Assembly (NCBI GenBank): GCA_023443705.1
Contig: JAEZTD010000338.1
Coordinates: forward strand, 1 to 7,759
Origin: Bacillota bacterium
GTDB taxonomy: Bacteria; Bacillota; Clostridia; Christensenellales; Aristaeellaceae
Reading direction: 5' to 3'
Length of the DNA: 7,759 bases
Shown: one piece after another, positions 1 through 5,523 of the stretch
Layout of the letters: each line of letters starts with the position of its first letter
How positions within the stretch are numbered: position 1 is the first letter of the stretch
The notes under the pieces: generated by a model
What the model was told of the DNA's origin: nothing
The model's database searches: none
The model's input: only the letters and a program-made list of their open reading frames with translations
Translations under genes and position numbers: made by a program

Positions 1-217
1 TGCCGACCAGGAGCGTCTCCGGTTCGATATAAATGGTCATGCCCTCGAGCACGCGCTCAAGGAGCCGCGCCCGGCGTACCGCGAGCGGCTCCGCGCGGTG
101 TTCGCGCTCCGATTCGGTGGCGAGGACCGCCCGCTCGGCGCATACGCGAGGCTGTATGGACAGCATCTTTTCCCGGTAGGCCGCCATGCGCGGGGTCAGT
201 TTTCCAAATTCGCTCAT
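1..217 (-). CDS. Glycyl radical enzyme (PFL/diol dehydratase-like), N-terminal part, cut by window edge
   Basis: The first 72 residues are visible, beginning MSEFGKLTPRM, and the gene runs off the left edge. The block with ERA (28-30), TES (34-36), the paired Arg of VRRA (47-50), the LLERVLEGM helix (52-60) and IYIEPETLLVG (62-72) is the N-terminal signature of the PFL-like domain in GRE dehydratases and lyases such as the propanediol, glycerol, choline and YbiW/PflF types. These enzymes use a C-terminal glycyl radical and an active-site Cys, both outside the window, so the substrate cannot be read here. The start is ATG at 215-217, with GAGGTG about 6 nt upstream overlapping the stop of the kinase gene; the gap between the two genes is only 5 bp. 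It is the third gene of a regulator-kinase-GRE operon, and the matching activase is divergent at 2082-2837. The family call is firm; the reaction is unknown. Confidence 0.88.
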   Translation of the reverse strand, partial: MSEFGKLTPRMAAYREKMLSIQPRVCAERAVLATESEREHRAEPLAVRRARLLERVLEGMTIYIEPETLLVG

Positions 218-222
218 GATTT

Positions 223-1170
223 TCACCTCAAAAGCTCCATCGCACCGACGATGCCGAAGTCCTCGGTCAGCTCGGCGTTTTTAAAGTAGACGGGCAGGTC
301 GCTTTGATTGTAGGCGTCAAACTGCGCCCGCACGGCGGGGAACAGACGATCGCCGAATTTCAGAAGCCCGCCGCCGAACACGAAGCAGTTGATGTTGAAG
401 GTCACGTAGAGATTGTAGAGCCACACGGCCATGTACTTTGCCATCTGCGCGACGAGCTGCCTTGAAAGCGGGTCGCCCAGGTCGTAGCCGGTCAGGATGT
501 GCTGGGCGGTGATCCTGTCCGCGCCGCCGGCGAGTTCCGCCAGCGCGGTTTTTCCGCCCTCCGCGATCCGCTTCTGGGCGTGCTTCGCGATCATTGAGCC
601 GGACACGTAGCTCATCATGCAGCCTCGGTTTCCGCAGCCGCACAGTATCCCCTCGCCCGGCGTGATGATGGCGTGGCCCGTCTCGCCCGCCCAGCCGTAG
701 CTGCCCCGAAAGAGCCTGCCATCAATGACGACCGCCGAGGAGATGCCGGTGGAGACCGGGCAGTACAGCATGTTCATAAACCCTCGCCCCGCGCCGTGTC
801 GGTGTTCGGCCAGCGCCGCGGCCTGGGCGTCGTTGGCCAGCGCGACGGGAAGCCCGAGCTTTTTAGAGAGGTAATCCCGCGCGGGAAAATCGTTCAGGCA
901 GGTGAGGTTGACGGTCTTGACGATGCGCCCCTCGTCATACTTCACGTAGGAAGGAACGCCGACGCCGACGCCGGACAGATTTTCCCGGCCAATCCCATTT
1001 TCCCGGGCGAGGGAGAGCGCTTTTTCCGCGATGCGGTCAAAAAACGGCTCCGGCGGACAGGTGGCGTCCGACGGCGCGGAATGCTTTGCGACCAGCCGCG
1101 CATCCCCGTCAAAAAGTCCGTATGCGATCTTGGTGCCGCCCACGTCGATCCCGATGGAGTAACTGCCCAT
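223..1170 (-). CDS. ROK-family sugar kinase
   Basis: A 315-residue, normal-length ROK protein that should phosphorylate a sugar or sugar-like substrate with ATP in the cytoplasm. The phosphate-binding loop DVGGTK is at 9-14, the catalytic Asp in LANDAQ is D114, the substrate/zinc motif GETGH is at 162-166 (H166), the zinc cysteines CGCGNRGC are C177, C179 and C184, and GGG at 266-268 is the adenosine-site glycine run. One oddity: ROK kinases normally have GCxE after the last Cys, with Glu contacting the sugar, but here it reads GCMM, with Met at 186. The absence of an N-terminal helix-turn-helix makes it a kinase rather than a NagC-type repressor. The start is ATG at 1168-1170 behind GAGGGGG. 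It lies 13 bp after the DeoR gene and 5 bp before the GRE gene, so it is presumably cotranscribed and acts on the substrate or an intermediate of the GRE pathway. The substrate is not determinable from sequence alone. Confidence 0.9.
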   Translation of the reverse strand: MGSYSIGIDVGGTKIAYGLFDGDARLVAKHSAPSDATCPPEPFFDRIAEKALSLARENGIGRENLSGVGVGVPSYVKYDEGRIVKTVNLTCLNDFPARDYLSKKLGLPVALANDAQAAALAEHRHGAGRGFMNMLYCPVSTGISSAVVIDGRLFRGSYGWAGETGHAIITPGEGILCGCGNRGCMMSYVSGSMIAKHAQKRIAEGGKTALAELAGGADRITAQHILTGYDLGDPLSRQLVAQMAKYMAVWLYNLYVTFNINCFVFGGGLLKFGDRLFPAVRAQFDAYNQSDLPVYFKNAELTEDFGIVGAMELLR

Positions 1171-1183
1171 GCGACCGCCCCCT

Positions 1184-1927
1184 CTACGCTGTGATGATTT
1201 CTACGCCATGACCGGTCAGGATGCCGCGGGTCTCCTCGGGAATGCCGCGGTCGGTGAACACCTGGGCGACCTCCGAAAACGCCACCTGGGGAACCACGCC
1301 CTGCCGGGTAAATTTGGATGAATCCGTCAAAACGGCCGCGTGCCGTGCCTGGGAGAGCATCGCGCGCACCGCCTCGGTGCGCATCATATCCCCGCCCATA
1401 AAGCCGAACCGCGGCGAAAAGCCGTCGGTCCCGATGAAGAGCTTATCGACAAAGAACGACTGCGCGCACATCTTTGTCAGCGGCCCTACCATCACCTGGC
1501 TGGCGCTCTGGTAATCGCCGCCCATTAGCACCACCCGCGCCCGGGAGGCGCGCACATGGCCCGCGATGAACGCGGAGTTGGTGACGATCGTCACGTCCCG
1601 CACTTCGGCGGCAAGAATCCCGGCCAACAGCGCGCAGCAGGAGCCGGATTCGATCATCACCGTTTCACCCGGAGAAACCCGCGACGCCGCTGCCTGCGCG
1701 ATGCGCTTTTTTTCGTCGTAATGGTAGGCGAGGCGGGCGGCCACGTCGTCCACCGAGCCAATGGACGCGAAGCCGTGGGCGCGGCGGACGAGCCCTTCCG
1801 CCTCCAGCGCCTTCAAATCCTTGCGTGCCGTCACCTGCGAAACGCCCAGCGCCTCCGCCAGCGTCGTTACCTCCATGCGCCCGTCCCGCGAGAGCGCGTC
1901 CAGGATGCGCTTGTGCCGCTCGATCAT
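1184..1927 (-). CDS. DeoR-family transcriptional regulator
   Basis: At 247 residues it has the usual length for the family. The N-terminal winged helix-turn-helix spans about 5-52, with LAEALGVSQVTARKDLKALE at 23-42 as the helix-turn-helix and LVRRAHG at 46-52 as the wing. The C-terminal DeoRC sugar-phosphate sensor follows: ESGS (93-96) is the phosphate loop, then VTNS (115-118), MGG (135-137), DKLFIGTDGFSP (161-172) and DSSKF (202-206). Members bind a phosphorylated sugar and release their operators, which fits a cluster holding a sugar kinase. It is the first gene of the leftward operon with the kinase and GRE, so it is probably autoregulated, and the activase starts divergently only 154 bp away. 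The start is ATG at 1925-1927 with GGAGGG and GAGGGG upstream. The family is certain; the ligand is unknown. Confidence 0.93.
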   Translation of the reverse strand: MIERHKRILDALSRDGRMEVTTLAEALGVSQVTARKDLKALEAEGLVRRAHGFASIGSVDDVAARLAYHYDEKKRIAQAAASRVSPGETVMIESGSCCALLAGILAAEVRDVTIVTNSAFIAGHVRASRARVVLMGGDYQSASQVMVGPLTKMCAQSFFVDKLFIGTDGFSPRFGFMGGDMMRTEAVRAMLSQARHAAVLTDSSKFTRQGVVPQVAFSEVAQVFTDRGIPEETRGILTGHGVEIITA

Positions 1928-1949
1928 CCGATCCCCTCCGTCCCTCCAG

Positions 1950-1979
1950 ATTATAGCAAAAGGGCATTGCGTATGTCAA
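1950..1979 (-). promoter_or_regulatory. Sigma-A promoter of the DeoR-ROK-GRE operon
   Basis: Read on the minus strand, TTGACA (1974-1979) is separated by 18 bp from TATAAT (1950-1955), both perfect consensus hexamers. Transcription should start near 1943, about 15-20 nt before the DeoR start codon, leaving just room for the GGAGGG ribosome binding site. So strong a core promoter implies it is held down by a repressor. Confidence 0.88.
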
Positions 1980-2020
1980 TGAAATTGGTTTCGAACGAAA
2001 GTAAAATTGATTGCGAAAAC
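1966..2020. promoter_or_regulatory. Candidate DeoR operator cluster between divergent promoters
   Basis: Between the two -35 elements lie three CGAAA half-sites: TTTCG (1989-1993, inverted), CGAAA (1996-2000) and CGAAA (2014-2018). The first two form an inverted pair with a 2-bp spacer. ATTGCG also occurs twice, at 1966-1971 and 2010-2015. DeoR-family operators are often small repeated half-sites next to the regulator gene, so control of both divergent units from here is plausible. This is inferred from position and repetition only. Confidence 0.4.
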
Positions 2021-2030
2021 ATCGCCCCGC

Positions 2031-2060
2031 TTTACAACCTGGGTTTGCGCGTGGTATAGT
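2031..2060 (+). promoter_or_regulatory. Sigma-A promoter of the GRE activase gene
   Basis: TTTACA (2031-2036) lies 18 bp before TATAGT (2055-2060). The -10 is preceded by TGG, giving an extended TGn -10 element. Transcription would begin near 2067, leaving a short leader with GAGGGG at 2071-2076 before the ATG at 2082. Confidence 0.78.
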
Positions 2061-2081
2061 GAGCGGCAGGGAGGGGAAAGC

Positions 2082-2837
2082 ATGGCCGAGGGCACTGTGT
2101 TCAACATTCAGCGGGTCAGCCTGCACGACGGGCCGGGCATCCGGACGGTGGTATTCCTGAAGGGCTGCCCGCTTCGGTGCCTTTGGTGCGCCAACCCGGA
2201 GAGCCAATCACCCGCGTGCGAGACGGCGTCCGACGGAACCGCCTACGGCGAGCACCTGTCGGACGAGGCGGTCTGGCGGGTGGTCGAGCGAGATCTTCCC
2301 TTTTACGAGGAGTCCGGCGGCGGGTTGACGCTTTCGGGCGGCGAGCCGCTGACACAGCCGGATTTCGCGCTTTCGCTGCTTGAACGCGCAAAGGCCGCGG
2401 GGCTTCACACCGCCGTCGAGACAACGGGCTTCGCGCCGCTTTCGGAAATCTCGCGGCTGATTCCGTACACAGACCTTTGGCTCTACGACGTGAAGCACCA
2501 TGACGGTGCGGCGCACCGCGCCGGTACGGGTGTGGACATCGCGCAAATCTTGGAAAACCTGAAAGCCCTCGCCACCTCCGGTACAGAGGTTGTGGCGCGC
2601 ATTCCGGTCATTCCGGGGTTTAACGATTCGCTGAAGGACGCGAGGGCGCTCGCGTCTACCCTTGTGGACGCGGGCGTGGGCCGCGCGGACATTCTGCCGT
2701 TTCATCAGATGGGGGAGAAGAAGTACCAAACACTGGGCATGGCGTATGCGCTCTCAGGCGAAAAAACCTTGCGTTCCGAGGTGCTCTCGCCCTATCAGGC
2801 GGAATTCCTGGCCCGCGGCATCGACGCCCGTATGTAA
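2082..2837 (+). CDS. Glycyl radical enzyme-activating enzyme (radical SAM), short form
   Basis: A 251-residue radical-SAM activase that would use S-adenosylmethionine and a [4Fe-4S] cluster to abstract hydrogen from the conserved glycine of its partner GRE. The N-terminal FNIQRVSLHDGPGIRT (7-22) and the cluster motif CPLRCLWC (C29, C33, C36) are characteristic, followed by SGGEP (85-89, SAM amino-group site), YDVKHHD (135-141), RIPVIPGFND (173-182) and LPFHQMGEKKYQTLG (205-219). Many activases of GRE dehydratases carry an 8-Cys ferredoxin insert after the first motif. Here the segment from 37 to about 60 has a single Cys (C46) and no insert, giving a PFL-activase-like length. I chose the ATG at 2082 over an upstream in-frame ATG at 2007 because GAGGGG lies 5 nt before it, the promoter lies between the two, and homology begins here. 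The divergent GRE is its obvious partner. Confidence 0.93.
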   Translation: MAEGTVFNIQRVSLHDGPGIRTVVFLKGCPLRCLWCANPESQSPACETASDGTAYGEHLSDEAVWRVVERDLPFYEESGGGLTLSGGEPLTQPDFALSLLERAKAAGLHTAVETTGFAPLSEISRLIPYTDLWLYDVKHHDGAAHRAGTGVDIAQILENLKALATSGTEVVARIPVIPGFNDSLKDARALASTLVDAGVGRADILPFHQMGEKKYQTLGMAYALSGEKTLRSEVLSPYQAEFLARGIDARM

Positions 2838-2867
2838 GGATTTCCATTCAAAACATACTTGACTTTA

Positions 2868-2888
2868 CCGGAACATGCTTCTTTCCGG
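2868..2888. repeat. Small inverted repeat upstream of the oxidoreductase promoter
   Basis: CCGGAA (2868-2873) and TTCCGG (2883-2888) are complementary across a 9-bp gap, and the right arm runs into the 12-bp palindrome that follows. It could be an accessory operator half or a weak hairpin after the activase gene. No T-tract follows, so I do not call it a terminator. I see no clear terminator for the activase. Confidence 0.4.
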
Positions 2889-2898
2889 AAACGTTTCC
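2887..2898. promoter_or_regulatory. LacI/CcpA-type palindromic operator
   Basis: GGAAACGTTTCC is a perfect 12-bp palindrome centred on CG, the hallmark of LacI-family operators. Against the catabolite-responsive element consensus WTGNAANCGNWNNCW it mismatches only at the first two positions. It sits just upstream of and against the extended -10 of the oxidoreductase gene, where binding would block RNA polymerase. The regulator is not in this window. Confidence 0.55.
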
Positions 2899-2907
2899 TG
2901 CTATTCT
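2899..2907 (+). promoter_or_regulatory. Extended -10 promoter of the oxidoreductase gene
   Basis: TGC-TATTCT (2899-2907) is an extended -10 element with 5 of 6 hexamer matches. The -35 region around 2879-2884 is poor (TTCTTT), as is common for extended -10 promoters. Transcription would start near 2914, about 40 nt before the ATG. This implies that the gene can be expressed separately from the activase. Confidence 0.5.
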
Positions 2908-2953
2908 GTTTCCGAAGAAAGCGCGGCTTTTACGCGCGAAGACGGAGGATGGC

Positions 2954-4000
2954 ATGGCTGTGAAATGGGCGCTGGTCGGCTATGGCGGAATGGGCGCGTG
3001 GCATGTGGAGAAGCTGCGCACGCTGCCAGAATTTGAAATCGCGGGTATCTACGACATAAATCCCGAGCGGGCAAAGGCGGCGCAAGCGGACGGGTTGAAG
3101 GCCTATGAATCCCTCGACGCGCTTTTCGAGAACGATGGCGTGGAACTCGTGACCCTTGCGATCCCGAACGACCTGCACATGGACGTCGCGATCCGGGCAA
3201 TGCAGGCCGGAAAGCACGTGGTCTCGGAAAAGCCGGTGGCGCTCTCGAGCCGCGAACTGCAGCGGATGATCGACGCCTCCCGCGACACGGGCAAACTCTT
3301 CACCGTCCACCAGAACCGCCGCTGGGACGAGGACTTTTTGATCGTCAAAAAACTCTTCCAAGAGGGGGCGCTGGGCCGGACGTTCAACATTGAGTCCCGC
3401 GTACACGGCTCCCGCGGCGTGCCGGGCGACTGGCGGAACACCTTCCGGCAGGGCGGCGGCATGGTGCTCGACTGGGGCGTACACCTGATCGACCAGATGC
3501 TCCAGATGGTGGACGAGGACGTAGTCTCCATCTTTGCCACCGTATCCCACGTGACCAACGACGAGGTGGACGACGGTTTCAAGGCGATCTTTACCTTCGC
3601 GGGTGGTCTCACCTTCCACGTGGAGGTCGGCACGAGCAATTTCGTAAGCCTCCCGCGCTGGTACGTGCAAGGGGAGAACGGCACCGCCATCGTCGAGGAC
3701 TGGTCGCCCGCGGGCAGGATCGTCATGGTCAGCGACTGGGAGAAGCGCGACGCCGTGCCGGTGGTGACCGCCGCCGGGCTGACCAAGACCATGGCGCCCC
3801 GCACCGAGGAGACCATCAAAACCTACCCGCTGCCCAGGGTGGAATCAGACGTCCGGGACTTCTACCGAAACGTGCTTCGCGCCATCCGGGGCGAGGAGAA
3901 GCAACTCGTCACCCATGCGCAATTGATGCGCGTGATGCGGCTGATGGAGGCCGTGTTCCGCTCTGCGGAGATGAACGAGGTCGTTCACACAAGAATTTGA
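2954..4000 (+). CDS. Gfo/Idh/MocA-family NAD(P)-dependent oxidoreductase
   Basis: A 348-residue protein of the usual family length, expected to oxidise or reduce a hydroxyl/keto group on a sugar, polyol or sugar derivative. The N-terminal Rossmann fold has GYGGMG at 9-14 and Asp34 at the end of strand two (IYDIN), which suggests a preference for NAD. AIPNDLH is at 69-75, and the catalytic EKPVA (92-96) carries K93. The C-terminal domain has GGGMVLDWGVHLID (167-180), where D173 and H177 fit the family's catalytic Asp/His pair. The start is ATG at 2954 with GGAGG at 2944-2948. It lies 116 bp after the activase on the same strand but has its own promoter and operator. Its position suggests a redox step in the same pathway; 1,5-anhydrofructose reductase, inositol dehydrogenase and glucose-fructose oxidoreductase-like enzymes all belong here. 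Substrate unassigned. Confidence 0.9.
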   Translation: MAVKWALVGYGGMGAWHVEKLRTLPEFEIAGIYDINPERAKAAQADGLKAYESLDALFENDGVELVTLAIPNDLHMDVAIRAMQAGKHVVSEKPVALSSRELQRMIDASRDTGKLFTVHQNRRWDEDFLIVKKLFQEGALGRTFNIESRVHGSRGVPGDWRNTFRQGGGMVLDWGVHLIDQMLQMVDEDVVSIFATVSHVTNDEVDDGFKAIFTFAGGLTFHVEVGTSNFVSLPRWYVQGENGTAIVEDWSPAGRIVMVSDWEKRDAVPVVTAAGLTKTMAPRTEETIKTYPLPRVESDVRDFYRNVLRAIRGEEKQLVTHAQLMRVMRLMEAVFRSAEMNEVVHTRI

Positions 4001-4029
4001 GTGGCTGAAACACTCGCGTTGCCTACGCT

Positions 4030-4063
4030 CAAAACAAGAAGCCCGCGCTGAACGGCGCGGGCT
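4030..4063 (-). terminator. Left hairpin of a split bidirectional terminator
   Basis: The stem AGCCCGCGC (4040-4048) / GCGCGGGCT (4055-4063) has loop TGAACG. On the minus strand it is followed by TTCTTGTTTTGAG, a usable T-rich tract, so it should stop leftward transcripts coming from the MFS gene. On the plus strand only TCAGACC follows, so it is a poor terminator for the oxidoreductase gene directly upstream. Confidence 0.6.
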
Positions 4064-4098
4064 CAGACCATCAACAAAGTCTCCGTAGAAGTTTCAAT

Positions 4099-4127
4099 CG
4101 TTCCCGGCGGCGTGTACGCCGGGAACG
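4099..4127. repeat. Perfect 11-bp hairpin (insert hairpin A)
   Basis: CGTTCCCGGCG (4099-4109) pairs perfectly with CGCCGGGAACG (4117-4127) across a 7-nt loop. It abuts the next hairpin with no spacer, which favours coaxial stacking if transcribed. No T-tract follows on either strand. Confidence 0.8.
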
Positions 4128-4165
4128 GGATAGCGCCACCAGTGCGCACACTGGTGGCGCTATCC
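4128..4165. repeat. Perfect 17-bp hairpin (insert hairpin B)
   Basis: GGATAGCGCCACCAGTG (4128-4144) pairs perfectly with 4149-4165 around the tetraloop CGCA. This is the longest uninterrupted stem in the window. No T-tract follows (ACTCCTTTGG on the plus strand), so it is more like a repetitive extragenic palindrome or a structural RNA element than a classical terminator. Confidence 0.85.
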
Positions 4166-4178
4166 ACTCCTTTGGTCA

Positions 4179-4216
4179 GTGCGCCGCCCTGAAATCCTTG
4201 AGGATTTCAGGCGCAC
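4179..4216. repeat. 15-bp hairpin with a 4-nt bulge (insert hairpin C)
   Basis: The right arm 4202-4216 is complementary to GTGCGCC (4179-4185) plus TGAAATCC (4190-4197); GCCC (4186-4189) is an extra bulge on the left arm only. The loop is TTGA. The bulge looks like a short slippage duplication of GCC. Confidence 0.78.
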
Positions 4217-4233
4217 GCGGGATTTCTTCCTTC

Positions 4234-4264
4234 GCATCGAAAAATCCGTAGGGTTTTTCGATGC
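4234..4264. repeat. 14-bp hairpin (insert hairpin D)
   Basis: GCATCGAAAAATCC (4234-4247) pairs with GGGTTTTTCGATGC (4251-4264) around the tiny loop GTA, with one G-T wobble. The T-run lies inside the stem rather than after it. It ends 4 bp before the right-hand repeat copy. Confidence 0.78.
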
Positions 4265-4268
4265 CTTG

Positions 4269-4299
4269 AGCCCGCGCTGAACGGCGCGGGCTTCTTGTT
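4269..4299 (+). terminator. Right hairpin of a split bidirectional terminator
   Basis: The second copy of the 24-bp repeat (stem 4269-4277 / 4284-4292, loop TGAACG) is followed on the plus strand by TTCTTGTTG, so it should end rightward transcripts of the oxidoreductase about 270-300 nt after its stop codon. For the MFS transcript it comes first but is followed by TCAAGGCATC, without a T-tract. Confidence 0.6.
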
Positions 4300-4313
4300 G
4301 CATGGATGCGGGG

Positions 4314-5492
4314 TTACTTGGCCGAATCCACCGGCTGTTTCGTGATCCGGTAGCCGAAGAAGGTGATGACCGCCGCCGCGAGGAACGCGGCAACCTGGGT
4401 GTAGAAGGGGATCTTCGCGCCAAACTCATAGGCGAAGCCGGAGAGCAGCGGGCCGAAGATCATGCCGAGGAAGCGGGCGGAGTAGAACAGGCCGCTTAGC
4501 AGGCCGATGTCGCCGTGACGCCCCTCGGTGGTGAGCGCCTGCTGGATCGGGATGTGCAGCGCGCTGACGAGGAAGAACACCGCACTCACCGCAAAGAACA
4601 GCCCGACCGTCGGCATGACGGTCGCCAGCGTCAGAAACGCCGCGCTCAGGACAAGGATCACCGGCAGCGCTTTGTGCGCGTCGAACTTTTTCATGATCCA
4701 GCGGTTGATGAACAGATTGGCCGCGAGGCCGATCAGCCCCGAGGCCGCTTTGATGATGCCGTTGGCGGAGGAGGCGAAGCCCAGCTCCCGCTTCATGTAA
4801 TAATTGAGCGCGTTGTCATAGCCGTAGTTGGCAAAATTGGACAGCGCTACGCCCAGCAGGAACAGAAGCGCCGGAAGCGTCATCATCTGCGCCATTTGGC
4901 GCATCGAGAGCCGCTTTGTCGTGGCGCCGGCCCGCGGCGCGTCACCCTCCATGCGCCTGAGCATCGCGTAAACCAGAACGGCCGCTCCGAGGAGTACCGC
5001 CGTCTGCATGTAGAAAACGGGAAGCACGCCCCAAAGCCCAATCATCCCGCCGGCGAAGTAGCCCAGCGCGGCGGATACGCCCACCATCGCCGCGTAGTAG
5101 GAGAGGTGCGCACCCCGCTCCTTGGGGTCGGAAAAGTCCACGATCAGCGCCATCAGGCACACAGAGGTGCCGCTGGTGAAGCAGCCCGCGATCAGCCGCG
5201 CGATGAGCATCTGTGGGAGCGTGTGAGAGAGGCCGAAGGCCAGCTGCGCCAGCGCGTAGCCGACAAGGCTCACCAGCATCACCATCGAGCGGCTCTTTTT
5301 GTCGCTCATGCGCCCCCAGAAGGTGCTGAATATGAAGCTGCCCAGCGACATCGTGGCAAACAAAAGGCCGAAGGCGTAGTCCGGAAGGTGATTGTCCAGG
5401 ATCAGCGTGGGCGTCACCGGGTGGATGAAATTTGCGCCAAAATTGTAGAGAAAGGCGATCAACTGAAGGCGTACAAAGGGTTTGAGCTTCAA
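4314..5492 (-). CDS. MFS transporter, 12-helix, TTG start
   Basis: A 392-residue integral inner-membrane protein with about 12 hydrophobic helices in two bundles split by a charged loop at about 179-200 (RRMEGDAPRAG to MRQM). The MFS motif A, GRMSDKKSR (60-68), lies between helices 2 and 3. Arg99 in LIARLIAG resembles motif B, and the glycine-rich GVSAALGYFAGGMIG (138-152) resembles the motif C of drug/proton antiporters. DFSDPKERG (119-127) precedes helix 5. It probably exports or exchanges a small molecule by proton coupling; multidrug efflux is the default, and sugar uptake for the neighbouring locus is possible but unsupported. The start must be TTG at 5490-5492: an in-frame TGA lies three codons upstream, GGAG (5503-5506) is 10 nt away, and the next in-frame Met is within a helix. 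It is convergent with the oxidoreductase and has its own promoter. Confidence 0.9.
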   Translation of the reverse strand: MKLKPFVRLQLIAFLYNFGANFIHPVTPTLILDNHLPDYAFGLLFATMSLGSFIFSTFWGRMSDKKSRSMVMLVSLVGYALAQLAFGLSHTLPQMLIARLIAGCFTSGTSVCLMALIVDFSDPKERGAHLSYYAAMVGVSAALGYFAGGMIGLWGVLPVFYMQTAVLLGAAVLVYAMLRRMEGDAPRAGATTKRLSMRQMAQMMTLPALLFLLGVALSNFANYGYDNALNYYMKRELGFASSANGIIKAASGLIGLAANLFINRWIMKKFDAHKALPVILVLSAAFLTLATVMPTVGLFFAVSAVFFLVSALHIPIQQALTTEGRHGDIGLLSGLFYSARFLGMIFGPLLSGFAYEFGAKIPFYTQVAAFLAAAVITFFGYRITKQPVDSAK

Positions 5493-5523
5493 GAGTTTTC
5501 ATCTCCAGTATATCAATGCATCC

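Larger units (their letters stand above)
4040..4292. repeat. 24-bp direct repeats bounding a hairpin-rich insert in the gene-free region 4001-4313
   Basis: Identical 24-bp copies occupy 4040-4063 and 4269-4292; each is itself a 9-bp-arm hairpin with loop TGAACG. Outside the pair, AACAAGAA (4033-4040) and TTCTTGTT (4292-4299) are complementary. Joining one repeat copy to the outer flanks recreates a single 16-bp-stem bidirectional terminator, just what two convergent genes would share. The 205 bp in between (4064-4268) hold four further hairpins and no gene. This looks like an insertion with target duplication, or a recombination product. No transposase is present. Confidence 0.7.

Noticed and set aside
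673..1194. Plus-strand 173-codon frame over the ROK kinase gene
   Set aside because: Arg/Ala/Gly-rich antisense shadow without RBS or family signature.
2007..2081. N-terminal extension of the activase to the upstream ATG
   Set aside because: It would be translated from DNA that holds the -35 and -10 elements, has no RBS, and lies outside the conserved start of the family.
2930..3670. 246- and 238-codon open frames on the minus strand opposite the oxidoreductase
   Set aside because: Low-complexity shadow translations with no start signal; the plus strand carries the complete Gfo/Idh/MocA motifs.
4064..4268. Group II intron or riboswitch remnant
   Set aside because: The hairpins do not match domain V of group II introns or any riboswitch aptamer that I can recognise; only generic stems are visible.
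4040..4292. Possible CRISPR array from the repeated 24-bp unit
   Set aside because: Only two copies, 229 bp apart; the unit is a terminator stem-loop and the intervening DNA is palindromic, not a spacer.
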